This document shows positions 33,882 to 43,210 of a DNA stretch of 43,861 nt, piece by piece (the stretch's first letter is position 1; each line of letters begins with the position of its first letter). The notes beneath the pieces were generated by a model. That model ran no database searches. It saw nothing but the letters and a program-made list of their open reading frames with translations, and was not told where the DNA came from. The position numbers were made by a program, and so were the translations under genes. Location: positions 1 to 43,861 of the forward strand of contig CANRDL010000006.1 in NCBI GenBank assembly GCA_947629405.1, given 5' to 3'. The DNA comes from an uncultured Bacilli bacterium. Its GTDB lineage: Bacteria; Bacillota_I; Bacilli_A; RF39; UBA660.

Positions 33882-35336
33882 TTATTCTAAATTTCTATTT
33901 TTTTTCTTTAATTTATTTTTATTTAATGGTTTTTCAAAGTCATTATAATAACCGCCAAAAATTGCTTTACATACTTTAAAATAATTAGCAGAATTTTTAT
34001 AACTATTTATAAGTTCAAAAATTGTTTTATCTTTAGTTAAATTATAATAATTAGCTACAAATAATATTTTTCTTAAATTTAATTCATCATCAACATATTC
34101 CTTTAAAATATCAATCAAAAATAATTTTGACATTACACAAAAATCGTTAAAATCATTTTTTAGATCAATACCTTTTATGGAAATATTTGCTATTAGTGTT
34201 TCCAAATTTTGTTGTTCATATAAATTATAACCATAAGCATCCAATAAGAAAAGTAATCTAGCTTTGCATTTTTCTAAATCATCTTTTAAACCAAATTCGT
34301 TTTGATAATTATCTACAATTTTAATATAATTCAAATAAAATATTAAATTTATTTTTATTATTTTTTGATGATTTTCTATTAAAATTGAATTTTTAGAATT
34401 ATCACTTTCATCTTCATACACTTCTTCAATATATTCATAATCTTCTTCATATTCTTCTTCGTCATCAATCAATAATTCTTCATCATCAATTAATAATTCT
34501 TCATCAAAATCAATTTCATAATCATCAAATTTTCTATATGTCCATAGTGCATCATTATATTCTTTTAATTGATCTAAAGCAAGACTATCATTACCAAAAA
34601 TTGCTCTTTGAAATTTATTTTCTAATTCAAAATCAATTGCCAAATTACCTAAATAAACTTCATTTGATTGAACTGCTTCACTTATTATTTCGTTATCTTC
34701 TGAAATACTACAATTGTCTATAATTTTATCATAACATAAAGATTTTTCACGAGACATTTTACTTATTTGTAAAAATTTATTAATAACAAAACACATTCCA
34801 ATTCTAATTTTATTCTTAGCATCCAAGTCATTATAATTTTGATATTCTCTTTCAATATTTTTTTCTACTTCTATTAATTTTTTTATATCATTTGTTATTG
34901 TCGAAATATTTAATAAACTTAAACATTCTAAATCATCAAAAAAGGAAAGAAGATCTCCACAAATTAATTGACCATAAGTATCATCTGTAGAAATTAATCC
35001 AAACTTTAAAAGGTGAATTTCTTTATATGAAATTTCTTCATTCAAAGTAATTATATTTTTTTCAAGTGTAAATAGTTCATCATTATTTTCTATAAATTTT
35101 TTTAGATATTTTTTTTCATATTTATTACTCATATTTTTATTTATTATTATAAAATATTTTAAATATTTAACTAATTCTTTATCTTCAATTATCTTATCAC
35201 TATAAAAATCTGCTATTATTTCACATAATTTCAATCTATAATTATGTAATTCTTCAATAGTTAAAGATCTTTTATTTTCATAATTCAATAAAACTTCAAA
35301 AGCTAAATATATTATAAAATCAAAATACTTTTCCAT
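33882..35336 (-). CDS. Large hypothetical protein with an acidic tract
   Basis: 484 residues, soluble and mainly helical; not recognised. Around residues 278-317 lies a highly acidic stretch with a tandem seven-residue repeat (ELLIDDE, twice), seen in DNA as two 21-base copies near 34466-34507. On either side are helical regions without catalytic motifs. It starts 30 bases after the 371-residue gene, with GAGG before the ATG, so the two are probably cotranscribed and may work together. Confidence 0.75.
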   Translation of the reverse strand: MEKYFDFIIYLAFEVLLNYENKRSLTIEELHNYRLKLCEIIADFYSDKIIEDKELVKYLKYFIIINKNMSNKYEKKYLKKFIENNDELFTLEKNIITLNEEISYKEIHLLKFGLISTDDTYGQLICGDLLSFFDDLECLSLLNISTITNDIKKLIEVEKNIEREYQNYNDLDAKNKIRIGMCFVINKFLQISKMSREKSLCYDKIIDNCSISEDNEIISEAVQSNEVYLGNLAIDFELENKFQRAIFGNDSLALDQLKEYNDALWTYRKFDDYEIDFDEELLIDDEELLIDDEEEYEEDYEYIEEVYEDESDNSKNSILIENHQKIIKINLIFYLNYIKIVDNYQNEFGLKDDLEKCKARLLFLLDAYGYNLYEQQNLETLIANISIKGIDLKNDFNDFCVMSKLFLIDILKEYVDDELNLRKILFVANYYNLTKDKTIFELINSYKNSANYFKVCKAIFGGYYNDFEKPLNKNKLKKKNRNLE

Positions 35337-35366
35337 AACTTACCTCTTTACCAAAAAAGTATTTTT

Positions 35367-36449
35367 TTATTTATTATTTTTATTATTAAAATGTAATTGT
35401 TTTTCTTTTCGAATTAATTCTTTTGTTATATCTTCATAAGAAATAATTGTTTGATCTTCCAAATTTGTACCAAATATCTGCAATTGTTTTAATTTATTTT
35501 GAATTTGACTTAATAGTTCAAGTAATTCTGGATAATTTTCCGTCTTTTTATTTTCTCGAATAAATTGAGTTAAGTTTTCAAAACAAGTGTTTAAATCATC
35601 TATATTCATACTTAAATTTATAGAATATCGTAAATTTTCATGTTCTTTCATTTTATTTTCGTATAGGTCATAAATTGCCCCTAAAGTAGAATATTCTGTT
35701 ATTTCATTTGGTAATCTCTTTGGATCAAATACTAAACTTTTTAGTTTTATATTTTTAAAATTATTACTTATTTCTATACTTCTTATATCCGATTTTGATG
35801 TTCCTAAACATAAATCAGTATATTCTAAATCCATACAATAACAAGAATCATTTGTTTTATATTTAATTGAATTATTTGAATATGTAGGAATAATTTTCAT
35901 ATTTTCTAAAAAAGAAAATCTTTCTTTACAAAAAAATTTGCCTTTTGATATATTAACTTCGTATTCTTTTTTAGAAAAATCAAATTCCTCATTAAGATTA
36001 ATTTCATCAAATCCAAGATTTTTAATTTTTAATAATACATCTTTTATCATCTCAATATCTTCCTTATGGTTTTGAAGATATTGATAAAAATAATCTTCAC
36101 TTAAATTTTTTTCACGATTACCTTTTTGATCATAACATAAAACAGTTAGTTGATATAAACAATCATACTTATTCATTATTGCTATAACATCTTGATATTT
36201 TTCAATAAATTTTTTGATCATTAAAATTTTTAATACTATAGTTGATTTTCCTTCCATAGCATTATATAGTTTTCTTACTAAATTTGAATTATTTTTGGAT
36301 TTAATTAACCTTTCTAAATCATAACAAAATAATTGATAATTTTCACCAAGTTCACATAAAGCAAGCAATTTATCAATATCAATTGTTTTAAAATTTTCCT
36401 CTCTTAATTTATTTTTATATCTTTCATCAATTTCTAATACCATTGCCAT
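35367..36449 (-). CDS. Large hypothetical protein
   Basis: About 360 residues, soluble; not recognised. The N-terminal part is helical. The middle carries a Cys-containing beta region (SIKYKTNDSCYCMDLEYTDL), and the C-terminal part is helical again. No P-loop, nuclease or protease motif is visible. The ATG at 36449 lies 10 bases past GGGAGG. The gene behind it (33882) is unknown too; the pair may be a two-component accessory unit. Confidence 0.75.
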   Translation of the reverse strand: MAMVLEIDERYKNKLREENFKTIDIDKLLALCELGENYQLFCYDLERLIKSKNNSNLVRKLYNAMEGKSTIVLKILMIKKFIEKYQDVIAIMNKYDCLYQLTVLCYDQKGNREKNLSEDYFYQYLQNHKEDIEMIKDVLLKIKNLGFDEINLNEEFDFSKKEYEVNISKGKFFCKERFSFLENMKIIPTYSNNSIKYKTNDSCYCMDLEYTDLCLGTSKSDIRSIEISNNFKNIKLKSLVFDPKRLPNEITEYSTLGAIYDLYENKMKEHENLRYSINLSMNIDDLNTCFENLTQFIRENKKTENYPELLELLSQIQNKLKQLQIFGTNLEDQTIISYEDITKELIRKEKQLHFNNKNNK

Positions 36450-36609
36450 AATTTTTAAACCTCCCAATTTATATTTTAACACACATATATTTTTTATTCT
36501 ATAATATTACAATGATTAAGCACATCCTTTAATTGTATTTTTTTCATTTTTAATGATACTTTTTAACATTCGATTATAAAAAAGTTGTATAAAAATATTT
36601 ATATTCATT

Positions 36610-37197
36610 TTAATGATTTTTGGCAATAGAAAATTTATTATTTTTTGGTCGATAAACTTTTGATTTAAATAATTGTATTATATCAACTTGATTGTGTGGT
36701 TTTATTTCAATTTCTAAATTCCCATTATCCATGAAAATTTTGCCTAATATATCATTATTAAATACAATATCATATAATTCTTTATAATTTTCATCAGATA
36801 CTAAATTACCTTTTAAAAAGTAATTTATATTGCGATTAAACCAATAATTACGCCAACATTTTCTTTTTATATGATTAACATCAAATTTTAATCTATCTAA
36901 AATTTGTAGAGTAAATAAATTAACACCTATATTTTGTAATAAATCATACGCAATCTCTTTTTGAATTTTTTCTTCTTGATTCTTATTATAATACTTTTGT
37001 ATTTTTCTATTTTCCTTATATGAGTACCCTTTAAAAATTATATTACCATTGTATATAAGATAATCTGCATCAAAGTCACCATTTTTTTCATTCGAGTAAC
37101 GACTTATTACAAACCAATTTAAGTCTTCCGGAATCCTTAATTCATATGCATATGAATTTTCGATAGCACCATTATATTTTATTTTAAGTTTATCCAT
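36610..37197 (-). CDS. Hypothetical protein
   Basis: 195 residues, soluble and rich in Asn, Lys and aromatic residues; not recognised. Notable segments are YAYELRIPEDLNWFVIS at the start and RKCWRNYWFNRNINYFL in the middle. Strong AAGGAGG ribosome site. The flanking gaps (128 bases before the 35367 unit, 78 bases to the HD gene) show nothing clear. Confidence 0.7.
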   Translation of the reverse strand: MDKLKIKYNGAIENSYAYELRIPEDLNWFVISRYSNEKNGDFDADYLIYNGNIIFKGYSYKENRKIQKYYNKNQEEKIQKEIAYDLLQNIGVNLFTLQILDRLKFDVNHIKRKCWRNYWFNRNINYFLKGNLVSDENYKELYDIVFNNDILGKIFMDNGNLEIEIKPHNQVDIIQLFKSKVYRPKNNKFSIAKNH

Positions 37198-37275
37198 AAA
37201 AATAGGCCTCCTTGCTACTTAATTTTTTACTTCCTCATAGTCTTACCTTTACGGCAATATTTAATGGAGATTAAT

Positions 37276-37839
37276 TTAAAATTTAAATATCTCTGAATAT
37301 AAAAGTCTTATTAAATTAACAATATCTCTATCATATATTTTTCTAGATTCATCAAAATAAAGAATTTCTTGTCTTAATTTTGGAAGCAATTCGATTAATG
37401 AATCTAATTTCTGTTTATTTTTGATACAAGAAAACCATCTACCCTTACCTAGGTAAGCTAATTTATCAGCATCTTTTACTAATAATCCTTCTTTCGTTTT
37501 GGGAGACATATTCCATTTATGATACTCAATTGCTTGACAACATTTGTCTATAAAAGTATCACTATAAAATGTTTTTTTTAATTCCTCTTTTAGCATTTTA
37601 GCAGATAGTTGTTCATGACCACTATTAGTCTTTATTCTTCCAACATCATGCCAATATGCACTTACAATACATACTTCTTTATCAATATTATCGTCTATAT
37701 TATTTAAAAGTTCTTTTGTATAGTTGACCACATCATTCATATGATTTATATCATGTTCATTGTCCTTAATCATATTCATATAGTTCTTAGCAACATCTAT
37801 AATCTTTTTATGTTTTTTTTCTATATCTTTATATATCAT
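37276..37839 (-). CDS. HD-domain phosphohydrolase
   Basis: 187 residues with the HD metal site: His33 (HDINHMNDV), HD in SAYWHDVGRIK (64-65), a later His in EYHKWN and Asp in VKDADKLAYLG. Proteins of this size act on nucleotides or other phosphate esters; the substrate is unknown. AAAGGTG precedes the ATG. Confidence 0.87.
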   Translation of the reverse strand: MIYKDIEKKHKKIIDVAKNYMNMIKDNEHDINHMNDVVNYTKELLNNIDDNIDKEVCIVSAYWHDVGRIKTNSGHEQLSAKMLKEELKKTFYSDTFIDKCCQAIEYHKWNMSPKTKEGLLVKDADKLAYLGKGRWFSCIKNKQKLDSLIELLPKLRQEILYFDESRKIYDRDIVNLIRLLYSEIFKF

Positions 37840-38017
37840 AATTACACCTTTTATTTTTCATCACTAATAGTTTTTAAGCTATCGTTGGAAGTTTTTTGCC
37901 TGTATTTTAACATGTAGATATTTTTTAAATTTTTCATTAACTAGTTCTAACCATTCATCTATAAGTTTCTTCACAAGAATTTCTACAGCGATATGACTAA
38001 ATTATAACTATCAACCT

Positions 38018-38938
38018 CTAATGAGCTAAAGTTTTTTGTGTTGAAAATGTTAGTTCCCATTGTTGTGGTCTTAACTTATGCATCTGTTTACAAAATTGTA
38101 TTTCATTCCAAATTCTATCAGTAGTTTTTTTATTACCATAAAATTTTAATAAGCTTTCATAAGAATACTCATACATTTCAGATTTATCAAATTGTGATAT
38201 TTCTTCCTCTTTATAGTTAGCTCCATCATTTACTATCCCCCATTCCCATTGTTCTAAAACTTCATCATACATATCATCATCAGCCCAGAAATCCATAATT
38301 AACTTTTGTTTCTCATCTAAGGCCCAGTTTGAATTTCTAAGTATCCAATATCTTATATCAAAATCACCATTTCCATGAACTTGAGTATCACTTAATGAAG
38401 TTAAAGTTGCCTTACCTGTTTTGGCACTGAAAGGATTATTAGATTCTCCAAATTCTGTATATATAGTTTGTTTATCTGAAATTTCTTTTTCATCAATCTT
38501 TTGAGAGTAATTATTCATATTGTTTTCATATCTAATAGTTCCAATTTTATTCATTGCTTCATCAACAGCAAAAGCTTTTTGTTTTTCAGTTAATTTTATA
38601 TTATCGTTCCATAAACTCATTAATAAGTAAGAATTTCCAACATTACTTGCGCCATTTATAACAATCCGAGCAATATCCTTACTTGTATAAATATTCTTAA
38701 TTAATTCATTGTATGCTACTTGATCAACATTGCAGTAATCAGTTAACATCACATCACAAATTGTTATTCCATTTACTAAATATCCATTATCCCATTTATT
38801 TCTTTTAATTTTAACGGCTTCTCTTAATATTTTGGGGTTACTTTTAATTTTTCCCCATATTGTACCAACATCACCTATTTTTGGCAGTCCATACAACGCA
38901 TTATATAATTCATTATCTAACTTTTCAATTTCTAACAT
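38018..38938 (-). CDS. Hypothetical protein
   Basis: 306 residues, soluble, not recognised. It has a Gly/Asn-rich stretch (VINGASNVGNSYLLMSLW) that is not a true P-loop, then a Trp-rich acidic C-terminal half (FDIRYWILRNSNWALDE, LEQWEWGIVND). AAGGGAGG precedes the ATG, and the extended -10 at 39014-39022 is nearly the same sequence as the promoter of the 39088 gene. The 178 bases downstream (37840-38017) hold no gene. Confidence 0.72.
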   Translation of the reverse strand: MLEIEKLDNELYNALYGLPKIGDVGTIWGKIKSNPKILREAVKIKRNKWDNGYLVNGITICDVMLTDYCNVDQVAYNELIKNIYTSKDIARIVINGASNVGNSYLLMSLWNDNIKLTEKQKAFAVDEAMNKIGTIRYENNMNNYSQKIDEKEISDKQTIYTEFGESNNPFSAKTGKATLTSLSDTQVHGNGDFDIRYWILRNSNWALDEKQKLIMDFWADDDMYDEVLEQWEWGIVNDGANYKEEEISQFDKSEMYEYSYESLLKFYGNKKTTDRIWNEIQFCKQMHKLRPQQWELTFSTQKTLAH

Positions 38939-39013
38939 TATAAAACCTCCCTTAAATATGTATTATAATTACATTTCTTAAACAATTGTAATAACCGTAT
39001 ACATACTAAAATG

Positions 39014-39022
39014 ATTATAGCA
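39014..39022 (-). promoter_or_regulatory. Extended -10 promoter of the 38018 gene
   Basis: TGC TATAAT; the 20 bases before it match the promoter near 40074 almost base for base. Confidence 0.6.
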
Positions 39023-39039
39023 TAAATTCAAACATTTTA

Positions 39040-39078
39040 AAACTCGAACTAATCAAACAAATTGAAAAGTTCGAGTTT
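39040..39078 (-). terminator. Terminator of the 39088 gene (CTCGAACT family)
   Basis: Perfect 11-base stem AAACTCGAACT / AGTTCGAGTTT, then TTTTAAAAT. Confidence 0.8.
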
Positions 39079-39087
39079 GATGTAGAA

Positions 39088-39969
39088 TTAGTGAATTTTA
39101 ACTTTTTTTTCTTCATATAAATCTTGTTCAAGCCAAGATTGTAAATTAATCTTTTCCATATTAAAAGCTAGCTTATTTTCACCAATTTTATCTTTAGTAA
39201 CTTCAAGTATTTTTAATAAATTTGATGATAAATTTTCTAAATTTATTTCGTACTTATCAATAGTTTCAATATCTTTATAATGCTCAAAACCACCTTCTAC
39301 TTTGAAACCTTTTTCATTAAGTAATAATTTAATAATTTCATATAATTCTGTACTCCATTTTTCTACATTATTTTTATCTTGTCCAAGATATTCAATAATA
39401 TCAATGGGAAATGGTCTAGTTTTTTTATCTATATGCATATTAATACATTCATCAATATTTACCATTATACTTTTCAAATAAGAATGAACTTCTGGATACT
39501 CAAAACCCAATATTTTCATTTGATATGCGTTTAAAAAATATTGTTCAATCTGCATTGCTAAAAATTTAATATACGCTAATAAAGATATATAAATATTATC
39601 ATGATCATCAAGTACATATTTACCATTGACAATTACATGATTATTATAAAAATCAACTCTGCTAGCTAAATCTACTATTTGCTTTAAACTAAAGTTTTGA
39701 AAGTGATATGGTTTATTATTATAATCAACATAGTTATATAAATCTCGATATTTTGTTGCATATTCTTCAATACTTTTCATTTGATTATTATATTCAAGTT
39801 TATGAATGCCAATTGTATTATAGTTAGCATCTAATAAAACAAAAATATCTTTTTTCGGAGAATTTAATATAATAATATCTTTATATACATTAAATTCACT
39901 CCAGTCCAATCCATAAGATACACATTTACTTCGGAAAGCAAAATCATCTCTTATTTTATTTTTATCCAT
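39088..39969 (-). CDS. Hypothetical protein
   Basis: 293 residues, soluble, not recognised. The first 90 residues form strands (DIFVLLDANYNTIGIHKLEY), then helices dominate. A helical segment, ISLLAYIKFLAMQIEQYFL, is amphipathic rather than a membrane anchor. AAAGGAG precedes the ATG. It stands behind a variant of the promoter-leader module and ends in a member of the CTCGAACT terminator family. Confidence 0.72.
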   Translation of the reverse strand: MDKNKIRDDFAFRSKCVSYGLDWSEFNVYKDIIILNSPKKDIFVLLDANYNTIGIHKLEYNNQMKSIEEYATKYRDLYNYVDYNNKPYHFQNFSLKQIVDLASRVDFYNNHVIVNGKYVLDDHDNIYISLLAYIKFLAMQIEQYFLNAYQMKILGFEYPEVHSYLKSIMVNIDECINMHIDKKTRPFPIDIIEYLGQDKNNVEKWSTELYEIIKLLLNEKGFKVEGGFEHYKDIETIDKYEINLENLSSNLLKILEVTKDKIGENKLAFNMEKINLQSWLEQDLYEEKKVKIH

Positions 39970-40015
39970 AATTGAATACTCCTTTCAACTTACAGTAAAT
40001 TTAATAAACACCCAC

Positions 40016-40082
40016 ATTGACAAAATCAATATTAAAGTATGTTTTAAATTGACAAAAATTCAATTTACAAAATATTTTAACA
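40016..40082 (-). promoter_or_regulatory. Promoter-leader module before the 39088 gene
   Basis: Extended -10 TGT TAAAAT (40074-40082), inverted repeat AAATTGA-7-TCAATTT (40046-40066), second repeat ATTGA-CAAAA-TCAAT (40016-40030). The 230-base gap holds this module and the tRNA-end-like remnant at about 40137-40175. Confidence 0.6.
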
Positions 40083-40136
40083 TAAATTCAAATATTTTAA
40101 AACAAAAATTGTACTAATTCATGTTTTGATATCCAT

Positions 40137-40175
40137 TTGGTGCCCTAATGGAAGAAGTACAACAACCTTACTATC
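40137..40175 (-). repeat. tRNA-3'-end-like remnant, copy 1
   Basis: Minus strand AGGTTGT ... TTCC ... GGGCACCA, closely matching 43181-43208 and colinear with the 3' third of the tRNA-Thr at 27697. No 5' half is present, so it is not a functional tRNA. Confidence 0.5.
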
Positions 40176-40199
40176 TATATTTAGAACATAAACAAATCA

Positions 40200-40943
40200 T
40201 TAATTTATAATAAAATTAATAGTTTCTTTCAGTGCCAAGTTCATACTATTTTCATCATGAAATCCATGATCAGCATTTTTAATCAATACTAACTTAGAAT
40301 TCTTACATTTTTTAGAAACTTTTATAGAAGATTTATAATTTACATAAGGATCATTAGTACCATGAATAAACAATTTCGGAACTTCCCATTTATATAAATT
40401 TTTATAGGCAAAATATTTTCTTTCATCGACAAAATAATTGTAACTTAATTTTATACCTTTTTCTATACAATAATATCCTTGCTTTTTAGCTATTTTTTCC
40501 TTTTTTGAAGGTAAATTAAAGATTGTTCTAAAATAGTCTAAGGCACCATACCATAGAACTATTTTTTTATGTTAAATTGATTGTAATTAACAAGAGATAT
40601 AATTCTTGCACCCATACTACATCCGATTAATATATAATCTTTAAACCCATAGTCTACTTTCATTTTATATAATGTATCATTTAAATTATAAACCATATTT
40701 GTAACTATTTGTAACTGTATAATCTGATATATTTCCAGAAGATTCTCCACACGCAATAAAATCAAATCTGAAACTATTAATATTAGACTTTGATAACATA
40801 TTAGTTAATAGTGTTGTTGGTCTGGAATCCTTACTACTAGTTCGTGCATGACAAATGATAACTAATTCATTCGTGTTATTAACTTTATTTAGTATTCCAC
40901 ACAACTTTGTCTTACCTGAAAAATAAAATAGCTTTTCATTCAT
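40200..40943 (-). pseudogene. Alpha/beta hydrolase, broken by two frameshifts
   Basis: The pieces add up to one S33-type alpha/beta hydrolase. The N-terminal part (KTKLCGILNKVNNT, FDFIACGESSG) is in one frame, the nucleophile region YILIGCSMGARI in a second, and the end with LFIHGTNDPYV (Asp) and NADHGFHDE (His) back in the first. The first shift is a 10-base tandem duplication, ATTTGTAACT twice at 40697-40716; removing one copy joins DYTVTN to MVYNLNDTL. The second is a T7 (A7) run at 40562-40568 that needs one more base to continue NIKKIVLWYGALDYF. An early stop follows the first shift, so the full protein cannot be made. GGAG precedes the ATG. Confidence 0.85.
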
Positions 40944-40945
40944 AT

Positions 40946-41686
40946 TTATTCTCCAATCCTATTTTTATTTTTAATATCAATATACTCTTTTTTAAATATA
41001 ATTAAAGATAAACCAATTAATATAAAAGGAACACACATTATTTGATTAAATGATATTAAATTTTTCATATGTGTAAATCTTAAAAAATCTAATAAAAACT
41101 TACATACAAAAATCATCATAGTAAGAATTCCAATACTCTTATTATTTACTTTGTCTTTTATTACTATATTGAAAGATATTATAAATATTATAAAAAACAC
41201 AATAGATTCAAGTAACTGTACTGGAAATAAACTAATTCCATTTATATTAGTTTGAGAATATAAATATGTAATACTAAATGGTCCACTATACTCTATTCCA
41301 TAACAACATCCTGTTAAAAAACAAGCTATTTTACCTATTGAATAAATAAGAGGAATACTACAAATAAATGTCTCTATAATCATTTTAATATTTGATTTAA
41401 ACAATTTTATATAAATAATTGACATTATAATTATACCTATAACAGCACCAACAGACGAAAACCCAATTTTAAATATATCAAATTGATAATCATATTTTGC
41501 TGGATTCGAAAAAAAAGAATACAATTTAGCACCAACTATCATACCTATATGTTCAAATATTAGCAAATAGATAAGATCATAATTAAATCTATTTTTTTTA
41601 TAAGAAATATAACATATAACAACAATGTTAATTAAAAATGCTATTAGTATTATTAATGAATAAATTGGTAAATCGGTATTAATCAT
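40946..41686 (-). CDS. Lgt-like membrane protein (prolipoprotein diacylglyceryl transferase family)
   Basis: About 246 residues with roughly seven transmembrane segments. GKIACFLTGCCYG corresponds to the Lgt signature GRxGNFxNGE.xG, with Lys for the key Arg and a Cys pair, so this is the divergent GCCYG branch rather than the housekeeping Lgt. FPVQLLESIVFFIIF also fits. It may transfer a lipid group to a special substrate, or have another role. ATG at 41686 with AGGAG upstream overlaps the end of the zinc-ribbon gene. It is followed by the broken hydrolase. Confidence 0.78.
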   Translation of the reverse strand: MINTDLPIYSLIILIAFLINIVVICYISYKKNRFNYDLIYLLIFEHIGMIVGAKLYSFFSNPAKYDYQFDIFKIGFSSVGAVIGIIIMSIIYIKLFKSNIKMIIETFICSIPLIYSIGKIACFLTGCCYGIEYSGPFSITYLYSQTNINGISLFPVQLLESIVFFIIFIISFNIVIKDKVNNKSIGILTMMIFVCKFLLDFLRFTHMKNLISFNQIMCVPFILIGLSLIIFKKEYIDIKNKNRIGE

Positions 41687-42485
41687 TATAATAATACTCC
41701 TCGTTTGATGAATTAAATGCGTCATCAGCTCGGTTATATATATTTTCTACATCACTTAAATTAGGATTTAATAGTCGAATATTATAATCAAATTCCCATT
41801 CAAATGTAGACTTATTATTTGTATTATTATTTGATATATCAATATGTTTACCGTAATCGTCACCATAAATTGAAATATTTAAAGAATTTCTATTATCTTT
41901 TTTATAAATATCAATTATTTCATTAACCATTTTGTATATTTTAATAATATTATTACTATTTATATTATCAACTTCAATATCCAAATAAGATCTCTTTTCT
42001 GTTTGATACTTATCCTCTTCTTCATCTTTGTCTTCATTAAATCCATATTTTTTAATTATACTTGAATAAGAGTCTATTGAAATATCACCTTTATTAGAAA
42101 AAACAACTATATCTGGATTTACAATATTAGGATTTGATTTATAATAATACTTAAAACAACCAACTATTTTAGGAGAATTTATACATGAATCATCACATGA
42201 ACCTTCACATGCATGACAAGAATCATATTTAACATATTGGGCCTCTTTAAAATCAGCTTTTAAATATTTCTCATATATAGATTTATTTAAATTTTTATAA
42301 TATAAATTATAGCAGGTAATAGTCGCAATTATTCCTAATATCAAAATAATTATAATTATACTTACAATCCGAAATATTTTTTTCTTATTTGTAACTTTTA
42401 AATCAACTACATATGTATTACATTGATCACATTTAATTGCATTGGTTTCTAATTTTTTACCACAATTTGTACAAAAATTATTCAT
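41679..42485 (-). CDS. Zinc-ribbon membrane protein with a cysteine-rich extracytoplasmic region
   Basis: 268 residues. The N-terminal zinc ribbon has two Cys pairs (FCTNCG and KCDQCN), then one transmembrane helix (IVSIIIIILILGIIATITCY) and a long outer domain. That domain holds a dense cysteine patch, YDSCHACEGSCDDSC, and a Ser/Asn-rich, acidic end. The family is not recognised. It is 9 bases behind the small zinc-ribbon protein and overlaps the Lgt-like gene, suggesting a four-gene membrane operon. Confidence 0.78.
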   Translation of the reverse strand: MNNFCTNCGKKLETNAIKCDQCNTYVVDLKVTNKKKIFRIVSIIIIILILGIIATITCYNLYYKNLNKSIYEKYLKADFKEAQYVKYDSCHACEGSCDDSCINSPKIVGCFKYYYKSNPNIVNPDIVVFSNKGDISIDSYSSIIKKYGFNEDKDEEEDKYQTEKRSYLDIEVDNINSNNIIKIYKMVNEIIDIYKKDNRNSLNISIYGDDYGKHIDISNNNTNNKSTFEWEFDYNIRLLNPNLSDVENIYNRADDAFNSSNEEYYYND

Positions 42486-42494
42486 ATTTTCCTC

Positions 42495-42887
42495 CTAAAA
42501 TTTATACTCACAAGATAATAGTGTAAACAGTATAAATAATATAAATAATATTATTAATAATAACATTATCCAAAACACTATATTAAAAAATTTACTATAC
42601 TTAAGTTTTTTCTTAGCAAAAATAACAAAAATAATTAAAGCTATTGGTAAAAAATTAATTATTGGTGATACTACTAAAGCGTATAAAACATATTCATCTG
42701 GTAACATAAAAATAATAACAAAACTTATAAAATATACGATAAGCATTATAAAAAATATCCATATATATTGTTTTGCTAGTACTTTATCCAGTTCTCCAAC
42801 TCTATTCGTTATTACTTTTGTGCCGCATTTTTCACAAATGTTGGAATTAATAAGCTTTTCACCACAATTTCTACAATAATTATTCAT
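42495..42887 (-). CDS. Small zinc-ribbon membrane protein
   Basis: 130 residues. The zinc ribbon YCRNCG ... ICEKCG at the N-terminus is followed by three transmembrane helices. It is the first gene of the unit 42887-40200. A TATAAT lies close upstream near 42916. Function unknown; soluble-ribbon plus membrane proteins of this kind are common in Bacilli. Confidence 0.8.
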   Translation of the reverse strand: MNNYCRNCGEKLINSNICEKCGTKVITNRVGELDKVLAKQYIWIFFIMLIVYFISFVIIFMLPDEYVLYALVVSPIINFLPIALIIFVIFAKKKLKYSKFFNIVFWIMLLLIILFILFILFTLLSCEYKF

Positions 42888-43103
42888 TTACAAATACCAC
42901 CTTACCATTATACTATACAAATTGTACCAAATTTCTGACGAAAAGTCTTTAGTTTTCAAAAACTTTTTAAACTTTCTTTGCATGCCGTTATACTTAAATT
43001 ACCTAAACAGCCTTCATTTTTATTTTTTTCTTAAATTCACAGGGAAATCTTATAGTTTCTATGGTTATTTTCAAATAAATTTACTTCCAAACAATGAAAA
43101 ACC

Positions 43104-43122
43104 CATAATATCAAATATTATG
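43104..43122 (-). terminator. Terminator of the GNAT gene at 43211
   Basis: CATAATAT-CAA-ATATTATG, with GGGTTTTT following on the minus strand. The 323-base gap 42888-43210 also holds the tRNA-like remnant and the promoter of the zinc-ribbon gene; the rest is A/T-rich with no gene recognised. Confidence 0.65.
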
Positions 43123-43180
43123 AGCTTTTTATAATTATAAGAAAAAGCGTCTTTTATTAAAAGTGCGTGTATTAACCTCA

Positions 43181-43208
43181 ATGGTGCCCTAAAGGAAGAG
43201 TACAACAA
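43181..43208 (-). repeat. tRNA-3'-end-like remnant, copy 2
   Basis: Minus strand AGTTGTTGTAC ... TTCC ... GGGCACCA, directly after the GNAT stop codon. It is near-identical to the copy at 40137-40175. Confidence 0.5.
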
Positions 43209-43210
43209 CT

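Noticed and set aside
34466-34507. Two 21-base direct copies as a mobile or regulatory repeat
   Set aside because: They are in frame and encode a duplicated acidic heptapeptide within the 484-residue protein.
38640-38700. P-loop in the 306-residue protein (INGASNVGNSY)
   Set aside because: The spacing resembles a Walker A, but the required GK[ST] is missing.
40137-40175. Possible intact tRNA gene
   Set aside because: Only the last third resembles a tRNA; the T-stem does not pair and there is no 5' half or anticodon arm.
40686-40765. Programmed frameshift in the alpha/beta hydrolase
   Set aside because: The first shift is an exact 10-base tandem duplication rather than a slippery site with a stimulator, so a mutation is the simpler reading.
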